Source: an uncultured Campylobacter sp. (GTDB lineage: Bacteria > Campylobacterota > Campylobacteria > Campylobacterales > Campylobacteraceae). Taken from it: 64,000 bases of DNA. This document shows, piece by piece, positions 29,380 through 38,400 of this stretch. Made by a program: the position numbers and the translations under genes. Location of the stretch: the NCBI RefSeq assembly GCF_905372745.1, contig NZ_CAJPQR010000001.1, positions 87,226 through 151,225 on the forward strand, written 5' to 3'. Numbering within the stretch: the stretch's first letter is position 1; every line of letters begins with the position of its first letter. The notes under the pieces are model-generated. The model saw only the letters and a list, made by a program, of their open reading frames with translations. It ran no database searches and had not been told where the DNA came from.

Positions 29380-30330
29380 ATGAGCGATGTTTACGATATT
29401 ATCGTTATCGGCGGCGGTCCTTGCGGTATCGCGACCGTCGTAGAGGCTAGGGCTAACGGATTAAAAAAAGTCTTGCTTCTCGAAAAGGGTGACAATCACA
29501 GTCAAACGATACGTAAATTTTACAAAGACAATAAGCGCGTGGACAAGGAGTACAAAGGTCAAGATAGCACCATCCACGGCATCGTGTCCTTTGAGGACGG
29601 CACGAAAGAAAGCACGCTTGATTATTTTGATAAGCTGCTAGACCACGACGAGATAGAAGCGGTTTTTAACTCCGAGGTCGAAAGCGTGAAAAAAAAGGAC
29701 GATTTGTTTTTCGTGCACACCGCAAAGGGCGACTACAAGGCCAAAAACGTGATGATAAGCATCGGTAAGATGGGGCGTCCAAACAAGCCGGACTATAAAA
29801 TCCCGCCTTCGCTAAACGGAGTCGTAAATTTTAATCTCAACTCCTGTTCCAGCGGCGAAAAGGTGCTGGTCGTCGGCGGCGGAAATTCGGCCGTAGAGTA
29901 CGCTATCGAGCTGTGCCAATACAACAAAACCACGTTAGCGTACCGTAAGGACAAATTTAGCCGCGTAAACGACGTAAATTTAGCCGCGCTTTGGGAGCTG
30001 GAGAAGGCAAATAAGTTAAAAGTCCGCCTAAATCACGATATCACTGAGATAGAAAACGAATCAGGACGCGTTAGGGCGCACTTTTCAAACGGAAAAATCA
30101 GAGTCTACGATAGGGTCGTCTACGCTATCGGCGGCTCGACCCCGGTTGATTTTTTACAAAAATGCGGAGTAGAGCTTGACGCGGATAAAGACCCTATCGT
30201 AAACGAGCACTACGAAAGCAGCGTCGGCGGGCTATATATCGGCGGCGACATCGTGCTAAAAAACGGCGGATCGATAGTGCTAGCGCTAAACCACGCGCAT
30301 AAGGTAGTTCAAAACATCAAGGAAAAGTAG
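29380..30330 (+). CDS. FAD/NAD(P)-dependent oxidoreductase, thioredoxin reductase-like (YpdA type)
   Basis: A 316-residue flavoprotein with two Rossmann motifs: IVIGGGPCG near residue 8 (FAD) and VVGGGNSAVEY near 165 (NADPH), and a C-terminal GGDI. The redox-active CxxC of true thioredoxin reductases is not seen; a bacillithiol-reductase/YpdA-like or ferredoxin-reductase role is possible. A start at 29350 is open, but ATG 29380 has GGAG upstream. C. jejuni has a comparable gene (Cj0559). It ends 2 bases before the next gene. Confidence 0.85.
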   Translation: MSDVYDIIVIGGGPCGIATVVEARANGLKKVLLLEKGDNHSQTIRKFYKDNKRVDKEYKGQDSTIHGIVSFEDGTKESTLDYFDKLLDHDEIEAVFNSEVESVKKKDDLFFVHTAKGDYKAKNVMISIGKMGRPNKPDYKIPPSLNGVVNFNLNSCSSGEKVLVVGGGNSAVEYAIELCQYNKTTLAYRKDKFSRVNDVNLAALWELEKANKLKVRLNHDITEIENESGRVRAHFSNGKIRVYDRVVYAIGGSTPVDFLQKCGVELDADKDPIVNEHYESSVGGLYIGGDIVLKNGGSIVLALNHAHKVVQNIKEK

Positions 30331-30332
30331 AG

Positions 30333-32309
30333 TTGAGAGCGTTAAATTTAGTCTTATTTTTTATCTGCGGTTGCTTGCTTACGCTTGGCGGTTATTATTT
30401 GTATTTCGAGTTTTCTAAACAAGGCGGCGACCAAAGCGCAAAACAGCTCGCCGTGCAGGTAATGAACGTCGAGGAACTACCTAAAGACGAGCTTGCGCAG
30501 GCTAAAGACGATAAAAATTTAACCCCGCAAAATCGCATTTCGCCAAATTTGATAGATGAAAAAAATTTGGATGCAAACGATACCGACGCGCCCGTTTTGG
30601 GAAACGAGTCCGAGCTAAAAGAACAAATCCGCGTCCTGCGCGCGCAAAACAAGCTTCTATACAATGATAACCTCGATCTAGTCGGTAAAAATCTAGAGAT
30701 AACAAATCAGCTAAACGAGCAAAAAGCCGAGCTGGAAGCCAGACGAAAGCAAGCTGCCGGCGCTAACGACAAACAGCGCCTAAGCGCAATCGATGAGCTA
30801 AATAAAAAACTAGCCAAAGCGCAAGAACAAAACGAGAAAAATAAAAATTTAGAGCAAAATTTAACTTCGCTACGAGCAGAGATAAAAAATCTAAAAGCCC
30901 AGCTTGAAAAAAAGCAGAGCGAATTTGATAAATCAAGCGCTAAAACGCAAAACGAAAATCAAAATGCGCTAAAACGGCTAGAAGTTCAAAACGAAGCGCT
31001 AAAAAACGAAGCACTAACTAGCAAGGCAAAATTTGAAAATGAGCTAAAAACGGCAACGGCGGAGGCGGCGAAACTAAAGAACGAAAACGCAAGGCTAATG
31101 AGCGAACTAGGGCTAAAAGATAGCGAGATAAAGAGGGTTTCGAGCGAATTTAACGCTCAAATTTCATCCCTACAAAGCTCTAACAAAAATCAAATTTCAT
31201 CGCTAGAAAAAGAGCTCAATGCGGGCAAAAGAAAAATAACCGAGCTTGAAGCAAGTCTTGAAATCGCAAACAAAAAGGCCGAGTCAAAAGATAATCTAAA
31301 AGCGGTAAATGACGAGCTAAATACGGCAAATAGCGAGCTAAACGCGAAAATAGAAAAACAATCGCAGGACTTTGAAAAAGAATCGCAAAAGCTTTTAGCT
31401 CAAATAGACGCGCTAAAAATAGAACTCGAAAATGCTCGTCAAAACGCGATTAGCGCTCAAAACGACTATCAAGCCAAAATAGACGAGCTAGTAGAGCAAT
31501 CGGCTAAAAAAGACGAGCTTTTGCAAAAATCAGACGCCAAAATTTCGGAGCTAAACGAATCGCTAATCGCCCAAAAAGAGCTGCTAGCAGACGAGATCGC
31601 CGCCGGTAAAAAAAATATCCAAAACTATAAAATTTTAAACAATAAAATTACCGCTCTAGTCGATGAAAATCTAAAATCAAACGAGAGCTTTAAAGAGCAA
31701 ATAAACGAGCTAACAAACCAAATAGCAAAAAAAGACGAGGAAATAGCGGAGCTAAAAAAACAAGCGCTAAACGAGGCGCAAAACCTAAATCAAACAAAGG
31801 AAAATTTAGCTAAAACCAGCGCGCAAAGAAATCTCGCAAAGGGCGAAGTGGCGCAAATAATGGCTAAAAACGAGGAGCTAATGAGCGAAAACGAAAACCT
31901 AAAAAAGATAATTCAGCTAAATTTTAGAGCCGAAGTGCCTAAAAAGGTGGTTTTCATCGCCTCCGTCGAGTGTACGGATATGAGCGCGGGCTCGGATAAA
32001 CCGACGCAAACGTGCAAAAATAAAGTAAGCGACTTTTTGCAGAGCTATAATTCAAATTATTATTTTGAAATCACGCCGATAGTGAGCCGCGGTAACTTTA
32101 TCGCCACCTCAAAAGTAGCAAAAACTATCCCTCAAGACGAACTTGAAAAGATCGATTCGTATGCAAATTTCGGTATCGGCAAAGAGCGCGCCAAGGTCGC
32201 CGGAGAGCTGATAAAAGACGAATTCGGCGACTTTTCGCGCATATCGTACAGCAACGACATAATAACATCCGAAGATAAGCAGGGTTTTATCATAAAGGTC
32301 TATAGATGA
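30333..32309 (+). CDS. membrane-anchored coiled-coil protein
   Basis: A 658-residue protein: an N-terminal membrane helix (residues about 4-25), a linker to about 85, then roughly 430 residues of heptad-like coiled coil rich in Glu, Lys, Leu, Asn and Gln, and a globular C-terminal domain (about 525-658) containing VVFIASVECTDM and a CTDM...TC cysteine pair. The start is TTG with AAGGA 9 bases upstream inside the preceding gene's end. The C-terminal domain is not recognised. It overlaps the downstream methyltransferase by four bases. A structural or envelope-spanning role is a guess. Confidence 0.75.
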   Translation: MRALNLVLFFICGCLLTLGGYYLYFEFSKQGGDQSAKQLAVQVMNVEELPKDELAQAKDDKNLTPQNRISPNLIDEKNLDANDTDAPVLGNESELKEQIRVLRAQNKLLYNDNLDLVGKNLEITNQLNEQKAELEARRKQAAGANDKQRLSAIDELNKKLAKAQEQNEKNKNLEQNLTSLRAEIKNLKAQLEKKQSEFDKSSAKTQNENQNALKRLEVQNEALKNEALTSKAKFENELKTATAEAAKLKNENARLMSELGLKDSEIKRVSSEFNAQISSLQSSNKNQISSLEKELNAGKRKITELEASLEIANKKAESKDNLKAVNDELNTANSELNAKIEKQSQDFEKESQKLLAQIDALKIELENARQNAISAQNDYQAKIDELVEQSAKKDELLQKSDAKISELNESLIAQKELLADEIAAGKKNIQNYKILNNKITALVDENLKSNESFKEQINELTNQIAKKDEEIAELKKQALNEAQNLNQTKENLAKTSAQRNLAKGEVAQIMAKNEELMSENENLKKIIQLNFRAEVPKKVVFIASVECTDMSAGSDKPTQTCKNKVSDFLQSYNSNYYFEITPIVSRGNFIATSKVAKTIPQDELEKIDSYANFGIGKERAKVAGELIKDEFGDFSRISYSNDIITSEDKQGFIIKVYR

Positions 32310-33001
32310 TAATCACTCAGCCCAAAAACGGCTACCGCTACAACAGCGATACGATGTTTTTGTATGACTTCATCCGTAAGGGCGGAGTGCGCGGCGAGGT
32401 GCTAGAGGTTGGCTGCGGTAGCGGGGTTTTGGGACTGCTTTTAAAGCGCGATTTTCCTAAAATTTCGCTTAGCTTGCTTGATATTTTAGAAACTAATGTA
32501 AATTTAGCCGCCGCAAACGCTAGCCAAAACGGCATTGAAGCTGAGTTTATAACGGCTGATTTTGCTAAATTTAAGAGTGAAAAAAGATATGATCTCATCG
32601 TCTCAAACCCGCCTTTTTATCACGACGGCGCTAAAAAAAGCGAAAACGAACACCTTCGCGCAGCTAGATATAGCGAAAATTTGCCCCTTAAAGAGCTTGT
32701 AGGCAGGGCAAATTCGCTCCTAAAGCCGCGTGGCGTTTTTAGTTTTTGTTACGACGCTAAGCGCCTAGCTGAAATTTTACTTTGTTTGAGCGAGTTTAAA
32801 TTTACGCTTACTAGGCTTTGCTTCGTGCATCCAAAGGCGGACGGCGCGGCAAATTTAGCACTCATCGAGGCTAAAAAAAGCTCAAAATCCTTAGCTCAAA
32901 TTTTGCCTGCGATTTTCGTTTTTGAAGGCGGAGTTTATAGCAAAAAGGCGGCCCAAATTTTTACCGCGGCAAATACGCAAAGCAAGGACGCACTAGAGTG
33001 A
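32306..33001 (+). CDS. SAM-dependent methyltransferase, TrmN6/YfiC-like
   Basis: A 231-residue Rossmann methyltransferase. The SAM motif EVGCGSGVLGLLL is near residue 32 and the adenine-N6 signature NPPF (SNPPFYHDG) near 107. NPPF-type enzymes of this size include tRNA1(Val) adenine-37 N6-methyltransferase. It overlaps genes on both sides (ATGA and GTGA), as part of the C. jejuni Cj0495-Cj0499-type cluster. The exact RNA target is inferred. Confidence 0.85.
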   Translation: MIITQPKNGYRYNSDTMFLYDFIRKGGVRGEVLEVGCGSGVLGLLLKRDFPKISLSLLDILETNVNLAAANASQNGIEAEFITADFAKFKSEKRYDLIVSNPPFYHDGAKKSENEHLRAARYSENLPLKELVGRANSLLKPRGVFSFCYDAKRLAEILLCLSEFKFTLTRLCFVHPKADGAANLALIEAKKSSKSLAQILPAIFVFEGGVYSKKAAQIFTAANTQSKDALE

Positions 33002-33375
33002 GTTTGCTAAGACAAAGCGGCTTTGGTTATGAATTTGACGCTAGCAAATGCGAGCTGTGTGGCGGCAAGTGCTGCACGGGAGAAAGCGGCTATATATGGA
33101 TAAGCTCGGCGGAAATTTCAGCGCTGGCGGAACATTTAAAAATAAGCGAGGATGAGTTTAGGTTGCGATTTTTAGATAAATTCGGATACAAATTTAGCCT
33201 CAAAGAAAAGCCCTATAAGGGCGGATTTGCGTGCGTATTTTTTGACGAAACGGCAAAAAACTGCTCGGTTTACGACTTTCGCCCGAGTCAGTGCCGCACC
33301 TTTCCGTTTTGGGACTATTTTCAGGATAAAATCGATGAATTGGAGAAAGAATGCGCGGGAATAAGGCGATTTTAA
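32998..33375 (+). CDS. YkgJ family cysteine cluster protein
   Basis: A 125-residue protein with the cysteine cluster CELCGGKCC near 18-26 and a second set CSVYDFRPSQCRTFPFW near 84-100, which is the YkgJ pattern that probably binds zinc or an iron-sulfur centre. Function is unknown. The start is GTG, overlapping the methyltransferase stop. Its end overlaps the TPR gene by 25 bases. Confidence 0.88.
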   Translation: MSLLRQSGFGYEFDASKCELCGGKCCTGESGYIWISSAEISALAEHLKISEDEFRLRFLDKFGYKFSLKEKPYKGGFACVFFDETAKNCSVYDFRPSQCRTFPFWDYFQDKIDELEKECAGIRRF

Positions 33376-34616
33376 AATTTATCTTGGCGGTCTTGCTTGC
33401 TTGTTTTGCTACCGCTAAAGAGGACTTTGACGAGAATTTATACGTTATCAAGGCGCTAATGGCGGCCGAAAACGCCAAACACGACGAGGCGACCGAGCTT
33501 TACGAGCAGCTTTACGAAAAGACTAAAAACACGGACTATCTAAAAGAGGCGCTCAGGCTCGCGTTTTTTTCTAAAAACGTAAATTTTAAAAGCATTTTAG
33601 CGCTCAGCCAAAAGGTACTAAAAGACGACGTGGACGTGCTTCGCATACAGGGCGCAAATTTGATGAGCGAAAACAAACTCGACGAAGCCGCAAAGATAAT
33701 GAAAGAGCTCGTTCAAAAAGAAGACATCTCCAAAAACCACGTCATGCTCTCTGCCGTCTACTCGATGCAAAACGACAACAAAGCCGCTCTAAGCGAGCTA
33801 GAGCGCGCATACGAGTTAGATAGAAGCGTGGAAAATCTACTGCGAATAGTCGATCTTTTGTACAATAAAATGAACGATAAAAAAGAGGCGATCAGGTACC
33901 TAGAGAGCTCGCGCCGTATAGACGGCTGCGAGGTCGAGACCTGCACGGCGCTAGTAGATATCTATGCGCAAGACGGCCGCTACTCCGATATGATCGATGT
34001 TTATGAGGGGCTTTATGAAGCGACGAGAGAAAAAAACTATCTCGAAAAGGCGCTTGGCGTCTACGTCTATCAAAAAAACTACGACGCTGCGATCAAATTT
34101 TTACAAAAATACCCCTACAACGACGATGCTCTGATGGATCTTTACGCCGCGACGGGGGATTTTGCTAAGGCTTATAAAAAGGCACAGGATGCTTTCGATA
34201 AGAGCTTTAATCTCGAATACCAAGCCAAAATGGCGATATATCAATACGAAAGAGACACAAACAAACAAACCAAAAAGATAGATAAAGATAGCCTAAAGCA
34301 AGTCGTAAATAACTTTGAAAAATCGGCCGTAAAGCTAAATAATGCGCTGTATCTAAACTACTACGGCTACCTACTCATCGACCACGATATAGATGCGAAA
34401 AAGGGGATAGATCTGGTAAATAAAGCCCTTAAGCTAGAGCCGGGATCGGTGTTTTATCTAGACTCGCTAGCATGGGGATACTATAAGCTAGGCGAGTGCA
34501 AAAAGGCCGACGAGATAATGCAGCAAACTCTTCATAACGAGGAATTTGTAAATTCGCCCGAGGGCAAGGAGCATATAAACGCTATCAAAGAGTGCCTAAA
34601 AAAGGGTAAAAAATGA
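33351..34616 (+). CDS. periplasmic TPR-repeat protein
   Basis: A 421-residue protein with an N-terminal signal segment (about residues 5-22, ending near ATA-KE) and a helical repeat region throughout, with several TPR-like units (for example residues 27-60, 120-155, 360-400). TPRs mediate protein contacts. C. jejuni Cj0497 in the same position is annotated as a lipoprotein; here a lone Cys18 in LLAC makes lipidation possible. It overlaps trpC by four bases. Confidence 0.82.
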   Translation: MRGNKAILKFILAVLLACFATAKEDFDENLYVIKALMAAENAKHDEATELYEQLYEKTKNTDYLKEALRLAFFSKNVNFKSILALSQKVLKDDVDVLRIQGANLMSENKLDEAAKIMKELVQKEDISKNHVMLSAVYSMQNDNKAALSELERAYELDRSVENLLRIVDLLYNKMNDKKEAIRYLESSRRIDGCEVETCTALVDIYAQDGRYSDMIDVYEGLYEATREKNYLEKALGVYVYQKNYDAAIKFLQKYPYNDDALMDLYAATGDFAKAYKKAQDAFDKSFNLEYQAKMAIYQYERDTNKQTKKIDKDSLKQVVNNFEKSAVKLNNALYLNYYGYLLIDHDIDAKKGIDLVNKALKLEPGSVFYLDSLAWGYYKLGECKKADEIMQQTLHNEEFVNSPEGKEHINAIKECLKKGKK

Positions 34617-35398
34617 TACTAGATCAGATAATCAAGCGTACGAAAGAGGACTTGACGCTGCGAAAATCGCAAACGCCTTTTGAAAAGCTCCAAGAGCTCG
34701 CGGCCAAAAATCCTCGTAAGATAAAAGACGCGGCAAAGGCGCTAAAAAGTAGTTCAGACGAGCCGTATCGCATCATCGCCGAGGTCAAAAAAGCAAGCCC
34801 TAGCAAGGGGCTGATAAGGCAAAATTTCGCGCCCGTAGAGATAGCCAAAGAGTATGAAAAGGGCGGCGCAAACGCCATCTCGGTTCTAACTGAGCCGCAT
34901 TTTTTTAAAGGAGATTTGGAGTATTTGGCGGCCATCAGGCAGGCAAGCTCGCTGCCGCTACTTCGCAAGGATTTTATCGTAGACGAGTATCAAATTTTAG
35001 AGGCGCTCGTTTACGGAGCCGACTTTATCTTGCTTATCACAAAGGCTCTTAGCGCGGGTGAGTTAAAGCGGTTGCTTGATTACGCGCGCTCTTTAGGGCT
35101 TGAGGCTCTAGTGGAGACGCACGACGAAGAGGACGTAGAAAAGTCAAATTTCGCACGCGCAAAGATAGTTGGAGTAAATCACCGAAATTTAAGCACGTTT
35201 GAGATGGATATGAGCCTTTGCGAGAAACTGTTTTCTAAAATAAAAAACGCAAGCGTCATCGTCGCCGAAAGCGGTATCTACGAGCATTCTCAGCTAAAAG
35301 AGCTTCATGCGCAAGGAGCCGATGCGTTTTTGATAGGCGAGCATTTTATGAGGCAAGAAGACTTGGTAAAGGCCGTAAAAACCGTAAAGGAGGGCTAG
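34613..35398 (+). CDS. trpC: indole-3-glycerol phosphate synthase
   Basis: A 261-residue TIM-barrel enzyme of tryptophan synthesis. Family motifs are visible: [15 protein letters not shown] near 54-68, [12 protein letters not shown] near 120, [11 protein letters not shown] near 188 and VAESGI near 221. It is a stand-alone TrpC, not fused to TrpF. Other trp genes are absent from the window, so it is separated from the main trp operon, as in C. jejuni. It is coupled to the TPR gene (ATGA). Confidence 0.96.
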   Translation: MILDQIIKRTKEDLTLRKSQTPFEKLQELAAKNPRKIKDAAKALKSSSDEPYRIIAEVKKASPSKGLIRQNFAPVEIAKEYEKGGANAISVLTEPHFFKGDLEYLAAIRQASSLPLLRKDFIVDEYQILEALVYGADFILLITKALSAGELKRLLDYARSLGLEALVETHDEEDVEKSNFARAKIVGVNHRNLSTFEMDMSLCEKLFSKIKNASVIVAESGIYEHSQLKELHAQGADAFLIGEHFMRQEDLVKAVKTVKEG

Positions 35399-35399
35399 A

Positions 35400-35897
35400 A
35401 TGGATCACATTTGCGCGCCGTGGAGGAGCGAATATTTTAGTAAAAAGGAACAGGGTTGCGTCTTTTGCAACGTCGTAAATCATCCCGAAAAAGATGCGCA
35501 GACAGGCGTTTTATTTCGTGCGAAGCGGTGTTTTGGGATCATGAATCTCTATCCGTATACGCCGGGGCACTTTATGGTGATACCTTACTTACACACCGAT
35601 AATATCGAAAGCCTAGACGAGCAGACGTGGTCGCAGATGAGCGCCTACGTGCGCGAGGGCGTGAAAATTTTAAAACGCGAACTAAACGCGGCAGGCGTAA
35701 ATATCGGGATGAATCTGGGCAAAGCAGGGGGTGCGGGTATCGCAGAGCACGTGCACTATCATCTAGTGCCGCGCTGGAGCGGAGATACGAACTTCATCAC
35801 CTCTATCGCCGAAGTGCGCGTAAACGGCGTGCCTTTTACTCCGCTTTACGAGAAGCTAAAAGCCGCGTTTGCGGACGTTTGCTTTAATGAGCGGTAA
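35400..35897 (+). CDS. HIT family hydrolase (diadenosine polyphosphate type)
   Basis: A 165-residue protein with the histidine triad HVHYHLVPRW near 121-130 and the substrate region MNLYPYTPGHFMVIPY near 44-59. The fold is that of Ap4A phosphorylases/hydrolases (FHIT-like). CVFC near residue 21 may add a zinc site. AGGAGG lies 6 bases before the ATG. It immediately follows trpC. Confidence 0.9.
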   Translation: MDHICAPWRSEYFSKKEQGCVFCNVVNHPEKDAQTGVLFRAKRCFGIMNLYPYTPGHFMVIPYLHTDNIESLDEQTWSQMSAYVREGVKILKRELNAAGVNIGMNLGKAGGAGIAEHVHYHLVPRWSGDTNFITSIAEVRVNGVPFTPLYEKLKAAFADVCFNER

Positions 35898-35903
35898 ATT
35901 TAT

Positions 35904-35929
35904 TTCTACCAAATTATTTTTTGGTAGAA
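35904..35929 (+). terminator. hairpin after the HIT gene
   Basis: A 10-bp perfect stem (TTCTACCAAA/TTTGGTAGAA) with a 6-base loop begins 6 bases after the HIT stop codon. The T-rich part lies in the loop, and no strong T-run follows, so termination may be partial. Confidence 0.45.
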
Positions 35930-35960
35930 TTATCAAAATTAAAAGATATTGAGGCATACG

Positions 35961-37172
35961 ATGAGATTTATTTTGCCGATATTTTTGTCGTTTTCTTTTG
36001 TTTTTGCAGATTTTAGCTGCGATGACGCTTTGGCTGAGAAGCAACGATTTTTCTCTCAAAATTTAACATTTTCGGGAGAATTTGAGCCAAACTGCAATGA
36101 CTCTATCCTGGGGATAAAAGAGGCTCAAATTTTACTCTCGGCCGCTCAAAAGATCCGCGCCGAAAGCCTTGCTTGTGTCGGAAATTTAGCGACTAAAAAT
36201 TTAAACGAATTTAAATTTAAGATCCTAAAAGCCTCCTATGCGCCCGAAATTTACGCCAAAGAGCTAGAGAGCCCTGACGAGTACGAAAAACTCGTATCGC
36301 AAAACAGAGCCAGGCTTCGCTACTGGGGACATCAAAGTCTAAGTAATTTTACGGTTTTTAAGGACTTTAACAAAGACTACAACGCCGTCTTGGGGCTGCT
36401 GGTAAACTACTACAAATCAAATTTCAAAATAGACGAAGGTAGCGCGATTTATTACGCTTCGAAGGTCGCAAACGAGTTTTTAAAATTTGCCGCCGCGACT
36501 CTGCAAAACGGCGATATGGACGAGTTTACAAGAAAGGTTAGCGACCCGACCTTTACAAAATACGGCATAAATGAGGCGATATATTCTGGCGCCGTCTCGC
36601 AAAGCTCGCTGCAAAACGCCTTTAACGCCGCGCTTCTTTACGAAAAAAGCGAGGACGTGATAAGAGAGTTTTTGCGCGCGGGCGTAAATTTAAACTACGG
36701 CTTTGAGAGTCCGCTGTTTTTCGCGCTAAAAAACCTAAATAACGTAAAGCTCCTAGTTTCTAGCGGCGCGGACGTAAACTATGCAAATCTGCTTGGCGTC
36801 ACTCCGCTTTTTAAGGCCGTACAACTAAACGATATAAATTTAGTCAAATTTCTACTAGGAAACGGAGCGCTGGTAAACAAAAGGCTGATAGACGTTAGCA
36901 CCAAGCTTGCCTATAGCTCAAATTTGAGCGTCCAACTGCCGAGCTTCGTAAAGCTATGCGACTTTGACGCGGCATCAAAAAGCGTGCTGATGAGTGCGGC
37001 GGGAGCGGCGGACGTGGAGATATTACAGCTTTTGGTAGATAACGGCGCGGACGTGCAGGCGGTGGATGATAACGGACTAAACGCCCTAGATTACGCAATC
37101 ATCGGCAAAAAAGAGATCAACGCGCAGTATCTAAGGGCGATGGGGCTTGAGTCAAATTTGATCACCGAATAA
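35961..37172 (+). CDS. secreted ankyrin-repeat protein
   Basis: A 403-residue protein with a signal peptide (residues 1 to about 16, ending FVFA-DF). The C-terminal half has ankyrin repeats, for example GVTPLFKAVQLNDINLVKFL near 276-296 and LMSAAGAADVEILQLLVDNG near 334-353. The N-terminal half is not recognised. ATG at 35961 has GAGG 6 bases upstream; the longer frame from TTG 35949 is not supported. It probably acts in the periplasm; partner unknown. Confidence 0.8.
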   Translation: MRFILPIFLSFSFVFADFSCDDALAEKQRFFSQNLTFSGEFEPNCNDSILGIKEAQILLSAAQKIRAESLACVGNLATKNLNEFKFKILKASYAPEIYAKELESPDEYEKLVSQNRARLRYWGHQSLSNFTVFKDFNKDYNAVLGLLVNYYKSNFKIDEGSAIYYASKVANEFLKFAAATLQNGDMDEFTRKVSDPTFTKYGINEAIYSGAVSQSSLQNAFNAALLYEKSEDVIREFLRAGVNLNYGFESPLFFALKNLNNVKLLVSSGADVNYANLLGVTPLFKAVQLNDINLVKFLLGNGALVNKRLIDVSTKLAYSSNLSVQLPSFVKLCDFDAASKSVLMSAAGAADVEILQLLVDNGADVQAVDDNGLNALDYAIIGKKEINAQYLRAMGLESNLITE

Positions 37173-37181
37173 GGAGAAAAT

Positions 37182-37928
37182 ATGAAAGGAACGGCTTTTA
37201 TCACGGGAGCTACGTCAGGTTTTGGCGAGGCGATAGCTAGGATGCTCAGCCGCGAAGGCTACAAGATCGTAGCGCTCGCTCGCCGCAAGGAAAGGCTCGA
37301 AACTCTGGCAAAGGAGCTTGGAAATACGCATATCATCGTCGCCGACATCCGCGATAAAAAGGCGGTTTTTGACGGCGTGGCAAATTTGCCGCAGGAGTTT
37401 CGCGATATCGAAGTACTCGTAAATAACGCAGGCCTGGCGCTGGGGCTTGAAGGCGCGGCGGAGACTAGTATCGAGGACTTTGAGACGATGGTCGATACCA
37501 ACATCAAGGGCTTTTTGTACTCGACCAAGGCCGTTTTGCCCCTCATGATCGCGCGAAAAAGCGGCTATATCTTTAATCTAGGCTCGACCGCTGGCGCATG
37601 GCCGTATCCGGGCAGTCACGTTTACGGTGCCAGCAAGGCCTTTGTAAAGCAGTTTAGCAGAAACCTACGCAACGACATCCGCGGCACCGGTATACGCGTG
37701 ACCGAGATAGCTCCTGGCATCTGTAAGACCGAGTTCAGCGAGGTTCGCTTCGGCGGAGATAAGGCTAAGGCCGACGCGGTTTACGAAGGCGTGGAGTACA
37801 TAACCGCCGAGGATATCGCGCAGATCGTGCTAAACTGCCTAAACATGCCTCACCGCGTCAATATCAACGTCGTCGAAGCAATGGCGACGCAGCAGACTTG
37901 GGCGGGACTTTTTATCGAGAAAAAGTAG
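37182..37928 (+). CDS. SDR family NAD(P)-dependent oxidoreductase (YdfG-like)
   Basis: A 248-residue classical short-chain dehydrogenase. The cofactor motif TGATSGFGEA is at about 8-17, NNAG near 86-89, and the catalytic Tyr-Lys in YGASK near 147-151 after the catalytic Ser in LGSTAG. The pattern resembles YdfG (3-hydroxy acid/serine dehydrogenase). AAGGAG precedes the ATG. It is 9 bases after the ankyrin gene and may be cotranscribed. Confidence 0.9.
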   Translation: MKGTAFITGATSGFGEAIARMLSREGYKIVALARRKERLETLAKELGNTHIIVADIRDKKAVFDGVANLPQEFRDIEVLVNNAGLALGLEGAAETSIEDFETMVDTNIKGFLYSTKAVLPLMIARKSGYIFNLGSTAGAWPYPGSHVYGASKAFVKQFSRNLRNDIRGTGIRVTEIAPGICKTEFSEVRFGGDKAKADAVYEGVEYITAEDIAQIVLNCLNMPHRVNINVVEAMATQQTWAGLFIEKK

Positions 37929-38400
37929 GCTTTTGGCGTTAAATTTGCGGATTTTAGGGTTAAATTTAGCTGTTTTTGGTCAAATTTAATCCTAAATTTA
38001 CGTCTGATCGCAAATTCAAGCGGCGGAAGCGAGGCTGCATTTACATCGCCCCAGCCCGCTCAAGCTTGAAATGAAAATCTAAATTTAACCTTCTTTCGTG
38101 CAAATGACGCGCGGCACACTAAATGTCAAATTTGACCGATAAATCAAAGCTAAAATTTACCGCAAAATCTAAACTACAAGCAAATTTCAATTTGGCGTTT
38201 GGCGCCGTGCTAAGCAAAATTTACCTAGAAGCTTCATTTTTAACATAAAATTTTAATAAAGAGCTAAAAATTTTGACCGATAAGCGAATTTAAAACAAAA
38301 ATTTAAGCCGCATTTAGCTAAATTTACGCCTTAAATACCGACTGCCCGCGCGCGGACGGAAAATTTGATTAAACCGACGAAAAACAAAAAGGAGTTTTTG
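37929..38400. other. 472-base AAATTT-rich gap
   Basis: No gene is seen on either strand. About a dozen AAATTT hexamers are present, many as TCAAATTTGA-like palindromes. AAGGAG at its right end belongs to the antiporter gene. No hairpin followed by a T-run was found. Confidence 0.7.
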
